Source of the DNA: Sulfurimonas sp. CG01_land_8_20_14_3_00_36_23 | Lineage (GTDB): Bacteria; Campylobacterota; Campylobacteria; Campylobacterales; Sulfurimonadaceae | Reading direction: 5' to 3' | Length of the DNA stretch: 64,000 nucleotides | Assembly (NCBI GenBank): GCA_002781365.1 | Contig: PETN01000037.1 | Coordinates: 20,319-84,318, forward strand | In this document: positions 45,038 to 54,672 of the stretch, piece by piece | How positions within the stretch are numbered: position 1 is the stretch's first letter | Layout: each line of letters opens with the position of its first letter | Translations under genes and position numbers: made by a program | Notes under the pieces: model-generated | Database searches by the model: none | What the model saw: only the letters and a program-made list of their open reading frames with translations | What the model was told of the DNA's origin: nothing

Positions 45038-46849
45038 ATGCAAAACCAAAAAATTAAAGAACTTGAGCGAGTTCAAGAATTAAAAAATATATTTCCTGAA
45101 ATTTTTGAAGACGGAAAACTTAATATTGAGAAATTTAAAAATATACTTTTTGACCTAAAAGATAATAAAACAGAACACTACAGCTTTAATTGGAGCGGTA
45201 AAAAAGAGTGTTATAAAATTATCAAAGAGAAGTCAAATGCAACGCTCAAAGTTGATGATGACAAAACTATGCAGGGTGGTGATAATGTCTTTATAGAAGG
45301 TGACAACTTAGAGGTTCTAAAACTTCTTCAAAATGCCTACCACAAAAAAATCAAGATGATTTACATCGACCCGCCATATAATAAAGACAGAGACTTTGTT
45401 TATAGTGATACTTGGGGAGACACTATCACAAACTATCTTATCCAAACAGACCAGCTTCGTGATGAGGGTTACACAAGTTCTAAAACTTCTAGTGTAGGTA
45501 GACGCCACACAAACTGGCTCAATATGATATATCCACGACTTTTGCTTAGTAGAAATCTGCTCAAAGATGACGGAGTGATTTTTGTAAGTATAGATGACGA
45601 TGAGATTCATAATCTTAGAAAAGTTATGGATGAGATTTATGGGGAAGAGAATTTTGTAGAACAAATTATTTGGAAGAGAAGAGCAACTCCACCAAATGAT
45701 AGGGTAATTGGTAGAAATCACGAGTATATTTTAATTTATGCTAAAAGGATTGAGGATTTAAAATTATATTTACAGCCAAGAAGTGAAAAACTTAATTCGC
45801 AATATGATAATCCAGATCATGACCCAAGAGGAAAATGGACTTCATCTGATTTATCAGCGAATGGAAAAGGAAATAGATTAGCTGAAAGTTGTATATTTCC
45901 AATTTTAAATCCAAATGATAACAAAGAATATAATCCTCCTAAAAATAAGTGTTGGCTGTATAATGAAACAAAAATAAAACAATTAATAAATGATGGAAGA
46001 ATTGGATTTAGAAAACAAAGTGGGGCACCATTTCTAAAAAGATATTTATCAGAGGTAAGAGATGGTTCAACCCTTCCAACTATTATTACTGATGGTGGTT
46101 TTTCAAGTGATTCTGCAAAAGAGTTAAGAGAACTTTTTGATAATGATTATTTTGATTTTCCAAAACCAGTTAATTTATTAAAAAAAATATTATTAGCTGG
46201 AACAATTGAAAATGATATTATTCTAGACTTTTTTGCAGGAAGTGGAACAACAGCCCACGCAGTAATGGAACTAAATCAAGAAGATGAAAAAGAAGGAAAA
46301 ATTGGTAATAGAAAATATATCTTAGTTCAACTTCCAGAAGCTACTGATGAAAATAGTGAAGCATATAAGGCAGGATACAAAAAAATCAGCGACATCACCA
46401 AAGAGCGAATTAAAAGAGTCATAAAAAAACTAGACTACAAAGATGGCTTTAAATCATACAGACTTGATAGCTCAAATTTTCAAGTCTTTAAAGAGCTAAA
46501 AAAACGACCAAATGATAGTTTTGAAGATATTATGAAGATGTTAAAGATGAGTGTTTTTAATGAAAACATCTTAACGCAAGGTGCAAAACATCTCGACATA
46601 GTCTATGAAATTGGACTGAAAAATGGGTTTAGCCTAAGTGCAAAAAATGAAGCAATACAAACAGAAAAATATAGTTTTATAAAACTTTTTGAAGAGAATC
46701 GAGAGTTTTATTTTTGTTTCGATAAAGAAATAAAAACAGATATTCAAGAGTTTATACCAAAAGAGGCAAAACTCATCTGTTTTGATAAAGCTCTCACTGA
46801 TAGCACGAAACTAAATCTTAGAGAAAATATAGATTTAGAGACTTTGTAG
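45038..46849 (+). CDS. Type III DNA adenine methyltransferase (Mod)
   Basis: Methylates adenine in an asymmetric target and supplies sequence recognition for the Mod-Res complex. Beta-class order: the DPPY catalytic motif (IYIDPPYNKDRDFVYSDTW) comes first, a target-recognition stretch lies in the middle (about 200-350), and the SAM motif DFFAGSGTTAHAVMELNQED near the C-terminus. The 604-residue reading from ATG 45038 has GAGAG upstream; a TTG at 45014 would add eight residues. There is no repeat tract of the phase-variable mod type. The protein is rich in AAA/ATA codons and the region is visibly more AT-rich than its neighbours. It is followed 8 bases later by the ATPase. Confidence 0.9.
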   Translation: MQNQKIKELERVQELKNIFPEIFEDGKLNIEKFKNILFDLKDNKTEHYSFNWSGKKECYKIIKEKSNATLKVDDDKTMQGGDNVFIEGDNLEVLKLLQNAYHKKIKMIYIDPPYNKDRDFVYSDTWGDTITNYLIQTDQLRDEGYTSSKTSSVGRRHTNWLNMIYPRLLLSRNLLKDDGVIFVSIDDDEIHNLRKVMDEIYGEENFVEQIIWKRRATPPNDRVIGRNHEYILIYAKRIEDLKLYLQPRSEKLNSQYDNPDHDPRGKWTSSDLSANGKGNRLAESCIFPILNPNDNKEYNPPKNKCWLYNETKIKQLINDGRIGFRKQSGAPFLKRYLSEVRDGSTLPTIITDGGFSSDSAKELRELFDNDYFDFPKPVNLLKKILLAGTIENDIILDFFAGSGTTAHAVMELNQEDEKEGKIGNRKYILVQLPEATDENSEAYKAGYKKISDITKERIKRVIKKLDYKDGFKSYRLDSSNFQVFKELKKRPNDSFEDIMKMLKMSVFNENILTQGAKHLDIVYEIGLKNGFSLSAKNEAIQTEKYSFIKLFEENREFYFCFDKEIKTDIQEFIPKEAKLICFDKALTDSTKLNLRENIDLETL

Positions 46850-46857
46850 GAGATAAC

Positions 46858-48150
46858 ATGTCAAATATAATGCTAGAGAGTTTATATATAGATAACTTCA
46901 AAAGTTTTAAAGATAGTAAGTTTGAGTTTGGAAAGCTTAATTGTTTAATTGCTCCAAACAATACGGGAAAAAGTAATCTTGTAGAAGCTTTAGAGTTTCT
47001 TGATTCTTTAATTTATCAAGATGTTTCTAGAGCTATTGCGAAAGTTGGTTTGCAAAATATTCAAAATATTCATTATGTGGATAATAAGAAGATAGTAATA
47101 AATGCAAAATTCAAAATTCAAAACATGGTTCTACTTACAAATGAACTCATTGATTATAAATTAGAATTGGCATTTTTATTTAGTATGGATTTGAAAGCAA
47201 AAAAACATACTATAGATATTTTAGCAACTGGAAATAAAATTAAAAGTGTCACAATAGACAAGTCTGATTTAAAGTTAGGTTTTATTCCAAGGTTATTTGA
47301 TGATTTTAACGAGGAAGTTAATCATTATAAAACATATTTAGAAGTTTTAAAAAAGAAAAACTATAGAAGTTTTGACTTTGAATATAATCATTCTACTCTA
47401 AGATATAAAATTAATACGCAATATAAAAGTACTGAAAAGTTAATAGAGTCTTTATTTGAGCTAAATATTGATAAGAAAAATGAAACTTTATTTAAACAGC
47501 TGGATTTTAGACTTTTATTTAATAAAAGCTCATTATTCACTTCACATTATTTTCATCCAAATATGATTAAAGAAATACAAAATTCTGGTTATACATATTT
47601 TTTAAAAAATGGAACAAACTTATCTGAGTATTTAAGTATTTTAGATAAAGATGTTTTTGAAGATATATCAACATCATTGATAGGCGAAGTTGAACTTATT
47701 AACTCATTAGAATTGAGGGATAATTTTATAACAGAATTAGTCTTCAATGAAGAGGTAAATAATAAAGCTTATCCCATAAAGCTTCAAAAAATTTCAGATG
47801 GTACAGTTCATTTTGTAGCTGTTATGACAGCACTTATTGGTAATAAACATTCAATAGGAATGATGATTGAAGAACCTGAGAGACATCTACATATGAAAGT
47901 TTTATCTTATATCTTAAAGACTATGAGAGATGATGACAAGCAGATATTTTTTACGACTCATAGTACTGAATTATTATCTCAACTTGAACTTGATGAAATT
48001 ATTTTTATGTTTAGAGATTATAACGGAGATACAAAAGGGATACGGGCTAAAGATATTGAAAATATTAAAAAAATTATGAAAATTTATAAAGATGATTTAA
48101 TTGAGATGATTAAAATTGGTATTTTAGATAACTTAGAGGATGAGTTATGA
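46858..48150 (+). CDS. SMC/OLD-like AAA ATPase inside the type III operon
   Basis: 430 residues. N-terminal NFKSFKDSKFEFGKLNCLIAPNNTGKSNLVEAL contains Walker A; Walker B is MMIEEPERHLH; the H-loop is FFTTHSTELL. A variable helical insert lies between. This is the AAA_15/AAA_21 type found in OLD nucleases and in pairs such as RloA/RloB, AbiL and PARIS. Here the TOPRIM part is a separate protein coded just downstream with a four-base overlap. The TAGGAG ribosome site covers the Mod stop codon. Role inferred: ATP-driven sensor or switch for the TOPRIM partner in phage defence. Confidence 0.82.
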   Translation: MSNIMLESLYIDNFKSFKDSKFEFGKLNCLIAPNNTGKSNLVEALEFLDSLIYQDVSRAIAKVGLQNIQNIHYVDNKKIVINAKFKIQNMVLLTNELIDYKLELAFLFSMDLKAKKHTIDILATGNKIKSVTIDKSDLKLGFIPRLFDDFNEEVNHYKTYLEVLKKKNYRSFDFEYNHSTLRYKINTQYKSTEKLIESLFELNIDKKNETLFKQLDFRLLFNKSSLFTSHYFHPNMIKEIQNSGYTYFLKNGTNLSEYLSILDKDVFEDISTSLIGEVELINSLELRDNFITELVFNEEVNNKAYPIKLQKISDGTVHFVAVMTALIGNKHSIGMMIEEPERHLHMKVLSYILKTMRDDDKQIFFTTHSTELLSQLELDEIIFMFRDYNGDTKGIRAKDIENIKKIMKIYKDDLIEMIKIGILDNLEDEL

Positions 48151-48662
48151 AAATAGGTTTAATTGTAGAAGGAGATAGTGATAAACTTTTTTTTGAAAAA
48201 TATTTTAAACTTAACTTTAAAAAAAATATCATCGTTGTAAGTCCTGGGAAAAAAGGGACTTGTAGGATTTTAAATAAACAAAATATTCATAAAGACGTTC
48301 AAGGACTTTTAAAAAGAGGATGTGAAAAAGTTTATATTTTAGTTGATTTGGATACACAATGCGATAACAATCGGCAATTCGATTGTATTTTAGAACTTAA
48401 AGAGTGGTATAAAGAAAAAATACAAATTCAAAAACTAGAAAATACTTTGGTAGCAATAGTTGCAAAAGAGATAGAATCTTGGATGTTGTCTGCATGGGAA
48501 AACAGTGATAATAAATCAAAAGAAGATTTTAAGAAGAAATTTAATGAAAAAAAGAAATTAACAGAAGAAGATTTAGTTAAAAAATTCTTATCATCAAAAA
48601 AAGATATTCAAAAAGAAAACAATAAATCTTTAAAATACTTTTTAGAAAAGCTTGGAATATAA
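48147..48662 (+). CDS. TOPRIM-like protein paired with the ATPase
   Basis: 171 residues with a TOPRIM pattern: the glutamate in LIVEGDSDKLFFEKY at the N-terminus and the DxD in VYILVDLDTQ near residue 72. A later KEIESWMLSAW is shared with DUF4276/RloB-like proteins, from memory. Lys-rich C-terminus. It is coupled to the ATPase by an ATGA overlap and its stop codon abuts the Res ATG with no gap. Likely a nuclease or nucleotide-acting effector controlled by the ATPase; the exact family needs a profile search. Confidence 0.68.
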   Translation: MKIGLIVEGDSDKLFFEKYFKLNFKKNIIVVSPGKKGTCRILNKQNIHKDVQGLLKRGCEKVYILVDLDTQCDNNRQFDCILELKEWYKEKIQIQKLENTLVAIVAKEIESWMLSAWENSDNKSKEDFKKKFNEKKKLTEEDLVKKFLSSKKDIQKENNKSLKYFLEKLGI

Positions 48663-51224
48663 ATGCAAATAAAATACCTAAAACAACCCCATCAAGAAAA
48701 AGCTATAAATTCAACTATAGATATATTTCAAGGTCAACCAAAACAAGATAATCAGTTTGATATATTTGACGGTGAAGCGGTTTGTTTAAATGAACTTTTA
48801 CTATCACAAGATGATATATTGAGCAATTTAAATCAAATACAAAAGTTAAATAATATAGAAGAATCTTTGATGTTTCAAAGCTTGGATTTTTCTATTGAAA
48901 TGGAAACTGGCACGGGTAAAACTTTTGTCTATATCAAAACTATACTCGAGCTTTATGCCAAATATAGATGGAGTAAATTTATCATTATAGTTCCTTCTAT
49001 TGCTATCAAAGAGGGAGTTTTAAATTCACTTGATAGTATGAAAAGTCATTTTAAGAATGAGTTTAATTTTCCGTATGATTATTTTGAATATGATTCTAGC
49101 AGATTGGGCAGTTTAAAACACTTTATACGAGATGATACCTTGCAAATTATGATTATGACAATAGATAGTTTTAAAAGAGTTGGAACTGTACTTAATATGC
49201 CGAGAGAGGGGTTTGTAGGAACTCCAAAAATGAGTTTGCAAAAAACAAATCCTATTTTAATTCTTGATGAACCACAAAATATGGAGAGTGATTTAAGTAA
49301 AACAGCACTTAGTGAGCTAAATCCACTCTTTACCTTGAGATACTCTGCTACTCATAAAAATTATTATAATTTAGTTTATAGTTTGTCTGCAAAAGAAGCC
49401 CTTGATAACGGGCTTGTAAAACAGATAGATGTATTAGCTTTGAGTGAAAATCAAACTATTAATGATGTGTATGTAAATGTACAAAAAATAGAGATAGATA
49501 AATCTTCAAAAAAACCTGTTGCGACACTTGAACTGATAGTAAAAAACAAAGATGATTATGTAACAAAACCAGTAAAAATTAAAGGTGAAGATAGTTTAAA
49601 AGATAAAACAAAAAATCCTATCTATACTGGTTTTCTTGTTGATGAAATATCATATAAAGATATGTTTATAAAATTTGAGAATGGTTTAAAACTAGAGTTA
49701 AACGATGTAAATGGACAAGTAAAAAAAGAGATTCAAAAACAGCAAATCAGTGAAGCTATAGAGCGACATATGAGAAAGTTTGAAGAGCTTAAACTTCAAA
49801 ACATAAAAGTATTGAGTCTATTTTTCATAGATAAAGTTGCAAACTTCTTAAGTGCTGAAAATGGTTGGATGGAAGAGTATTTTATAAATGAGTTTGAGAG
49901 ACTCAAAGTTGCGTTTGAGAGTTTTAAAACTATAGATGCCAAAGAGGTATATGCGTACTATTTTGCAAAAAGAAAAGCTGGGTTTGTCGATGAACTTAAA
50001 AACAGTGATAGTGATAGAAAACTCCAAAAAGATACTTATGACTTAATAATGAAAGACAAAGAGAAGCTTTTGAGTTTTGAGGAGAGTAAAAGTTTTATAT
50101 TTTCACATAGTGCATTAAAAGAGGGTTGGGATAATCCAAATGTCTTTTTTATAACAACACTCAATGATACAAAGTCACAGATGAAAAAAAGACAAATTAT
50201 TGGTAGAGGCGTAAGGCTTCCTGTGAATTCAAGCGGACAAAGAATAGAAGACAAAGATATAAATAGGCTTACCGTAATAGCAAATGAGAGTTTTGATGAG
50301 TTCACAAGAGGACTGCAACAAGAGTATGATATCAATGGAAATGGAAGCCAATATACGAAACCAAACAACTTAGCTAAAGAGAAATACGCCAAAAGAAAAT
50401 ATAATGAAGATGATATAAAAGAGTTTAAAGAACTTTGGGAAAAGCTTAAACAAAAAACTATCTATGAGATACATTTAGATACAACGAAATACAAAGATGA
50501 AGTGAGTGAAAAACTAAAAAATATTGAAGTCAGAGAAAAAAAGATTGTAAAGCAGTTTGGAAATATTGAAAGTAGTTTTGATGGCTATGTGAGTGAGTCA
50601 AAAAGTACTAAGGTTGATGTTGAAGAGGAGTTGCCAAATATTGTAACAGTCATTGAAAAACATATTGCTCTTTCAAAACAAACAATTATTGAAATATTTG
50701 AAAAAGTCGGTATAGAAAAATTTACAAAAGAGTTCATAAAAAATAGCGACTCTTATATAAAACAAGCAATTGAAGCTTTTGAAGATGTAATGTTTTCCAT
50801 GTTAAGCAAAAGTGGATTGGTTTATAAAAAGATAGATGATTATTATGAATTTGCCAATATTTTCCCTGAAGAAATTTCAGGGTATAAGTTAGAAGATTGT
50901 AGAAAAGGGCTTTACGAAGCTGAACAATATGATTCGGATATTGAAAAGAATTTTATAAATTGTACTGATGCAAATGACTACAAGATTTTCACTAAACTGC
51001 CTAATAAATTTAAAATAAAAACTCCTCTTGGCACTTACAACCCTGATTTTGCCATAGTGAAACTTGATGAAAGTGAGGGTAGTTTTATTGTTGAGACAAA
51101 AGGTAGCGATAAAAAAAGGGACTCTCGTTCTCGTGAAGATTGGCAGATAGAATATGCTAAAAAGCATTTTGAATTAATAGGTCTGAAATATAAAGATAGA
51201 GTTACTAATTGTAGGGAAATATAA
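48663..51224 (+). CDS. Type III restriction endonuclease (Res)
   Basis: Translocase/nuclease subunit that cuts when two inversely oriented unmethylated sites meet. Superfamily 2 motor: motif I METGTGKTFVYIK (about 80-92), motif II LILDEPQNM, motif III LRYSATHKN, motif VI QIIGRGVRLPV. The C-terminal PD-(D/E)xK nuclease reads YNPDFAIV ... FIVETKG. At 853 residues it is a little shorter than EcoP15I Res but has all parts. It is the last gene of a Mod-ATPase-TOPRIM-Res operon with almost no intergenic space. Confidence 0.9.
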   Translation: MQIKYLKQPHQEKAINSTIDIFQGQPKQDNQFDIFDGEAVCLNELLLSQDDILSNLNQIQKLNNIEESLMFQSLDFSIEMETGTGKTFVYIKTILELYAKYRWSKFIIIVPSIAIKEGVLNSLDSMKSHFKNEFNFPYDYFEYDSSRLGSLKHFIRDDTLQIMIMTIDSFKRVGTVLNMPREGFVGTPKMSLQKTNPILILDEPQNMESDLSKTALSELNPLFTLRYSATHKNYYNLVYSLSAKEALDNGLVKQIDVLALSENQTINDVYVNVQKIEIDKSSKKPVATLELIVKNKDDYVTKPVKIKGEDSLKDKTKNPIYTGFLVDEISYKDMFIKFENGLKLELNDVNGQVKKEIQKQQISEAIERHMRKFEELKLQNIKVLSLFFIDKVANFLSAENGWMEEYFINEFERLKVAFESFKTIDAKEVYAYYFAKRKAGFVDELKNSDSDRKLQKDTYDLIMKDKEKLLSFEESKSFIFSHSALKEGWDNPNVFFITTLNDTKSQMKKRQIIGRGVRLPVNSSGQRIEDKDINRLTVIANESFDEFTRGLQQEYDINGNGSQYTKPNNLAKEKYAKRKYNEDDIKEFKELWEKLKQKTIYEIHLDTTKYKDEVSEKLKNIEVREKKIVKQFGNIESSFDGYVSESKSTKVDVEEELPNIVTVIEKHIALSKQTIIEIFEKVGIEKFTKEFIKNSDSYIKQAIEAFEDVMFSMLSKSGLVYKKIDDYYEFANIFPEEISGYKLEDCRKGLYEAEQYDSDIEKNFINCTDANDYKIFTKLPNKFKIKTPLGTYNPDFAIVKLDESEGSFIVETKGSDKKRDSRSREDWQIEYAKKHFELIGLKYKDRVTNCREI

Positions 51225-51563
51225 ATTTTTGGATGCTATCTCAGTGTCATTAATTAGTACCAAATACAAGCTATAAGAACTGAATTATTTAGCAATAAAT
51301 TAAGTGTAGTTTTTGTACTCGTTTTTAACAATAGAGTAGTACGCTAAAAAGGCATATATTTTACAACTACATGATAGACAAGCCCTGATTTATTGACTGT
51401 TACTTATATCAACATGAAGATGTAGAGAAGAGAAATTCGTAGATGAGATTTTAGAATTGCTATGTTTGTGCTATGTTTCTAGCATAGTATGGATGTGTTA
51501 TACTTCTGAAAATGTGTGGCTCTTGTAAGTTATATATTTTGATACCAATTATGAGGAAAAAAG
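51225..51563. other. Gene-free gap between the defence operon and dctP
   Basis: About 340 AT-rich bases. The first 220 hold only short stop-rich frames and no recognisable gene or tRNA; they could be the worn edge of an inserted island. The last 120 hold the TGCTATG direct repeats and a TATACT -10-like box (51499-51504) in front of dctP, whose GAGGAA ribosome site is at 51551-51556. Confidence 0.5.
51458..51475 (+). promoter_or_regulatory. Direct-repeat operator ahead of dctP
   Basis: TGCTATG at 51458-51464 and again at 51469-51475, 11 bases apart (one helical turn), with an inverted CATAG just downstream. The repeat is centred about 35 bases before a TATACT -10 box, a classical activator position. 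The same arrangement lies before the DUF485-actP operon. Confidence 0.55.
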
Positions 51564-52643
51564 ATGAATATTCTTAGACGAAAATCAACGAAGCTTTTAT
51601 TGGCTTCTGTTCTATTGGCAGGGCTGAGTACAGTCTCTTTTGCAAAAGAGAAAGTCTATACTTGGAAATTGGCTACAACTTGGGGACCAACACTCTCCCC
51701 GTTTATTGACGCTCCTCAAAACATGGCTAAAATGGTTGAAGAGATGTCCAATGGTAGATTGATTATTAAAATTGATGCAGCCAACAAACATAAATCTGCA
51801 TTTGGTGTTTTTGATATGGTCAAGGGTGGTCAGTACGATATGGCACACACTGCCTCATACTATTGGAAAGGAAAAGATGCAAATCTTCTACCGCTTACAA
51901 CAATGCCTTTTGGCATGACTGCACCTGAACAGTATGCATGGTTTTACCAAGGTGGCGGTATGGAACTTATGCAAAAAGCATATGCTCCGCATAAGATGCT
52001 CTCGTTTCCTGGTGGAAATACTGGAAATCAGATGGGTGGATGGTTTAAAAAAGAGATTAAAGCTCTGGATGACTTAAAAGGTCTTAAGATGAGAATCCCT
52101 GGTTTTGCTGGTGAAGTTATGGCGAAATTAGGTCTTGCTGTTACAAATATTGCTCCAGGTGAACTCTATACTTCACTTGAACGTGGCGCACTTGACGCTT
52201 TGGAATGGGTTGGACCAGGAATGGATATTAAGATGGGATTTCATAAAATCGCACCATTTTATTACACAGGTTGGCATGAGCCAAGTACAGAATTACAGTA
52301 TTTAGTAAATGAGAAAAAGTTTAGTAAACTTCCAAAAGATTTACAAGAAATTCTCTTAACTGCTATGAGAGTAAGTGCGTATGATATGTATATCCAAAAC
52401 TATGCTATGAGTGCAGATGCTTGGTCTAAGATAGCAACAGAGTATCCAAATATAAAAATCAAAACTTTTCCAAAAGAGGTTATGGATGCTATAAAAAAAG
52501 CAAATGCTGAGGTTGTAGCTGGATATACAAAAGCAAATCCTTTACTTAAAGAGATTGTAGATTCACAAAATGCTTTTCAGAAAAAAGCGAGACAGTGGAC
52601 TATCATGTCAGATTACCTTTACCTCAAAGATAATTTGGAGTAG
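51564..52643 (+). CDS. dctP: TRAP transporter substrate-binding protein (TakP-type)
   Basis: Periplasmic receptor of a TRAP transporter. Signal peptide LLLASVLLAGLSTVSFAKE; mature protein 331 residues. The stretches LATTWGP, AYYWKGK, LERGALDALEWVGPGMD and TGWHEPSTELQYLVN resemble TakP-type receptors, which bind 2-oxo or hydroxy monocarboxylates (pyruvate, lactate, 2-oxobutyrate), more than the C4-dicarboxylate DctP. An Arg in GLKMRIPG is the expected carboxylate-binding residue. First gene of dctPQM. Confidence 0.88.
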   Translation: MNILRRKSTKLLLASVLLAGLSTVSFAKEKVYTWKLATTWGPTLSPFIDAPQNMAKMVEEMSNGRLIIKIDAANKHKSAFGVFDMVKGGQYDMAHTASYYWKGKDANLLPLTTMPFGMTAPEQYAWFYQGGGMELMQKAYAPHKMLSFPGGNTGNQMGGWFKKEIKALDDLKGLKMRIPGFAGEVMAKLGLAVTNIAPGELYTSLERGALDALEWVGPGMDIKMGFHKIAPFYYTGWHEPSTELQYLVNEKKFSKLPKDLQEILLTAMRVSAYDMYIQNYAMSADAWSKIATEYPNIKIKTFPKEVMDAIKKANAEVVAGYTKANPLLKEIVDSQNAFQKKARQWTIMSDYLYLKDNLE

Positions 52644-52658
52644 TACAAAGGATATTAT

Positions 52659-53189
52659 TTGTTAAAGATTGAACGTTTTTTTGATAAATTTGCTGATATT
52701 ATCGGTGTGATAACGGCAATTACAATGGTTTTGATGATAGCCAATGTCTTTTATGATGTTATTACGAGATACCTCTTTAGGGTAAACAGTATTGCGATGC
52801 AAGAGATGGAGTGGCATCTTTTCTCCATCATTATATTGCTCGGTATGGCTTATACTTTAAAAGAAGATGGGCATGTACGTGTGGATATTATCTACGATAA
52901 ACTCTCATCAAGAAAAAAAGCCATGATAAATATGATGGGAGTGATTGTCTTTATTTTGCCTATTTCACTGCTTGTGGGAATAAGCTCGATTGAGAATGCT
53001 ACACAAGCATATATCTCTATGGAACAGAGTGGAAATCCTGGTGGTTTACACTATAGATGGATTATAAAAGCGCTGATTCCACTCTCCTTTTTAATGCTTA
53101 TCATCACATCAATAGGATTTTTTATTAAAAATTTAAATACATATAATGGCTTGCATCCTCTAAATGAGAAAGGAGATGTTGTAGTATGA
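52659..53189 (+). CDS. dctQ: TRAP transporter small membrane subunit
   Basis: 176 residues with four predicted helices, including VITAITMVLMIANVFYDVITRYLF and ALIPLSFLMLIITSIGFFI; the QEMEWHLFSIIILLGMAYTLKEDGHVRVD core is typical of DctQ. Start is TTG with AAAGGA upstream. Overlaps dctM by four bases. Confidence 0.9.
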   Translation: MLKIERFFDKFADIIGVITAITMVLMIANVFYDVITRYLFRVNSIAMQEMEWHLFSIIILLGMAYTLKEDGHVRVDIIYDKLSSRKKAMINMMGVIVFILPISLLVGISSIENATQAYISMEQSGNPGGLHYRWIIKALIPLSFLMLIITSIGFFIKNLNTYNGLHPLNEKGDVVV

Positions 53190-54562
53190 TTGGTATATCA
53201 ATGTTTTTTACAGCGCTCTTTATGCTACTGATAGGTTTTCCTGTTGCTTTTACTTTTGGAGCTGTTTCTGTCTTTTTTGGCTTTATCGCAGGTATCCTTT
53301 CTGTCTACACTGATGGTGGCTTTGATGCAGGGATGATGGTTGGTCTTATGGAAGGTGTGTCTGAAGGTATCGCAATGTTTGATTACATGCCTTTTAGAAT
53401 ATTTTCAATACAGCAAAATACTATTTTAATGGCTATTCCTATGTTTATCTTTATGGGAATAGTACTGCAAAAAACAGGTCTTGCGGAAAAACTTTTAGAG
53501 TCTATGGGCTTTTTATTTGGAGAGATAAGAGGTGGAATAGCCATCTCCACAGTTCTAGTGGGTTCACTCTTAGCCGCATCTACAGGTGTTGTTGGGGCTT
53601 CTGTTGTAGCGATGGGAGTCATCTCTCTTCCAGTAATGCTCAAATACAAATACAAACCAGAGTTGGCTACGGGGACAATATGCGCCTCAGGGACACTCGG
53701 TCAGATTATCCCTCCCTCTATTGTTCTTATTATTTTAGGAGATGTCTTTCAAGTTCCTGTTGGTGATCTTTTTCAAGCTGCTGTTTGGCCAGGACTCGCT
53801 TTAGTTGGTTCTTATATTCTCTATATTCTAATTGTCTCTTATCTGAAAAAAGATGTGGCACCTGCGATTCCAGCCAATCCTTCTCGAGGAAGTAAAAAAA
53901 AGCAAGTTTTAAAAGCTCTTATAGATATTATCCCCTCTCTCACACTTATTATCTTAGTGCTAGGTTCTATATTTGCAGGAATTGCAACACCTACTGAATC
54001 CTCTGCAGTTGGCTCAGTCGGTGCTGTGCTTTTGGCTCTTATCTATAAAACTTTTTCTTTTGCAATGATTAAAGAAGCTGCCTTAGAGTCTGTAAAAATC
54101 ACATCTATGGTCTTTGCCATATTAATAGGTGCAACTGCTTTTTCAATGGTATTTTCTTATACAGGGGGAGAGGAGATTGTTGCAGAATTTATGAGTAATC
54201 TTCCAGGCGATGATAAACTAGGCTTCATTATATTTACGATGGTAGTGATTTTGGTCTTAGGATTTTTTATTGATTTTGTTGAGATATCTTATATAATTGT
54301 TCCTATCTTAGTTCCAATCTCTGAAGCTTTAGGAATTAACCCTGTATGGTTTGCAATTTTAATCGCTATGAATCTACAAACTTCGTTTTTAACTCCGCCT
54401 TTTGGTTTTTCACTCTTCTATCTCAAAGGAGTGGCTCCTGCATCTGTAAGTACGATGCAGATTTATAGAGGAGTCATTCCTTTCATCTTTATACAAATCG
54501 TTATATTGATACTTTTAGCCTTCTTCCCTGAAGTGTTTGGCATCTCCTCTTTTTTAGAATAA
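53186..54562 (+). CDS. dctM: TRAP transporter large membrane subunit
   Basis: Sodium-coupled permease of the TRAP system: 458 residues with about 12 helices. Family motifs visible are GFPVAFTFGAVSVFFGF, AIPMFIFMGIVLQKTGLAEKLL, GTLGQIIPPSIVLIILGD and LTPPFGFSLFYLKGVAP. Followed by a hairpin terminator, so the transporter is a three-gene unit. Confidence 0.93.
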   Translation: MIGISMFFTALFMLLIGFPVAFTFGAVSVFFGFIAGILSVYTDGGFDAGMMVGLMEGVSEGIAMFDYMPFRIFSIQQNTILMAIPMFIFMGIVLQKTGLAEKLLESMGFLFGEIRGGIAISTVLVGSLLAASTGVVGASVVAMGVISLPVMLKYKYKPELATGTICASGTLGQIIPPSIVLIILGDVFQVPVGDLFQAAVWPGLALVGSYILYILIVSYLKKDVAPAIPANPSRGSKKKQVLKALIDIIPSLTLIILVLGSIFAGIATPTESSAVGSVGAVLLALIYKTFSFAMIKEAALESVKITSMVFAILIGATAFSMVFSYTGGEEIVAEFMSNLPGDDKLGFIIFTMVVILVLGFFIDFVEISYIIVPILVPISEALGINPVWFAILIAMNLQTSFLTPPFGFSLFYLKGVAPASVSTMQIYRGVIPFIFIQIVILILLAFFPEVFGISSFLE

Positions 54563-54568
54563 TTCTTT

Positions 54569-54592
54569 AGAACCAATCAACTAATTGGTTCT
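54569..54592 (+). terminator. Terminator after dctPQM
   Basis: AGAACCAAT-caacta-ATTGGTTCT, a 9-bp perfect stem starting 7 bases after the dctM stop codon, followed by a pyrimidine-rich tail. Confidence 0.75.
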
Positions 54593-54672
54593 ATCTTCTC
54601 ATCCATCAACCAAGTGTTACCTTTTCCAACATATTTAAAATTAGAGTATAAGATAGTATTAAATTTTTCCAT

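Noticed and set aside
45038-46849. Phase-variable Mod
   Set aside because: No simple-sequence repeat or homopolymer tract of phase-variable type was seen in the gene.
51480-51563. Sigma-54 promoter for dctP
   Set aside because: A TGTGGC is present but no GC at the required spacing; the TATACT box fits sigma-70 better.
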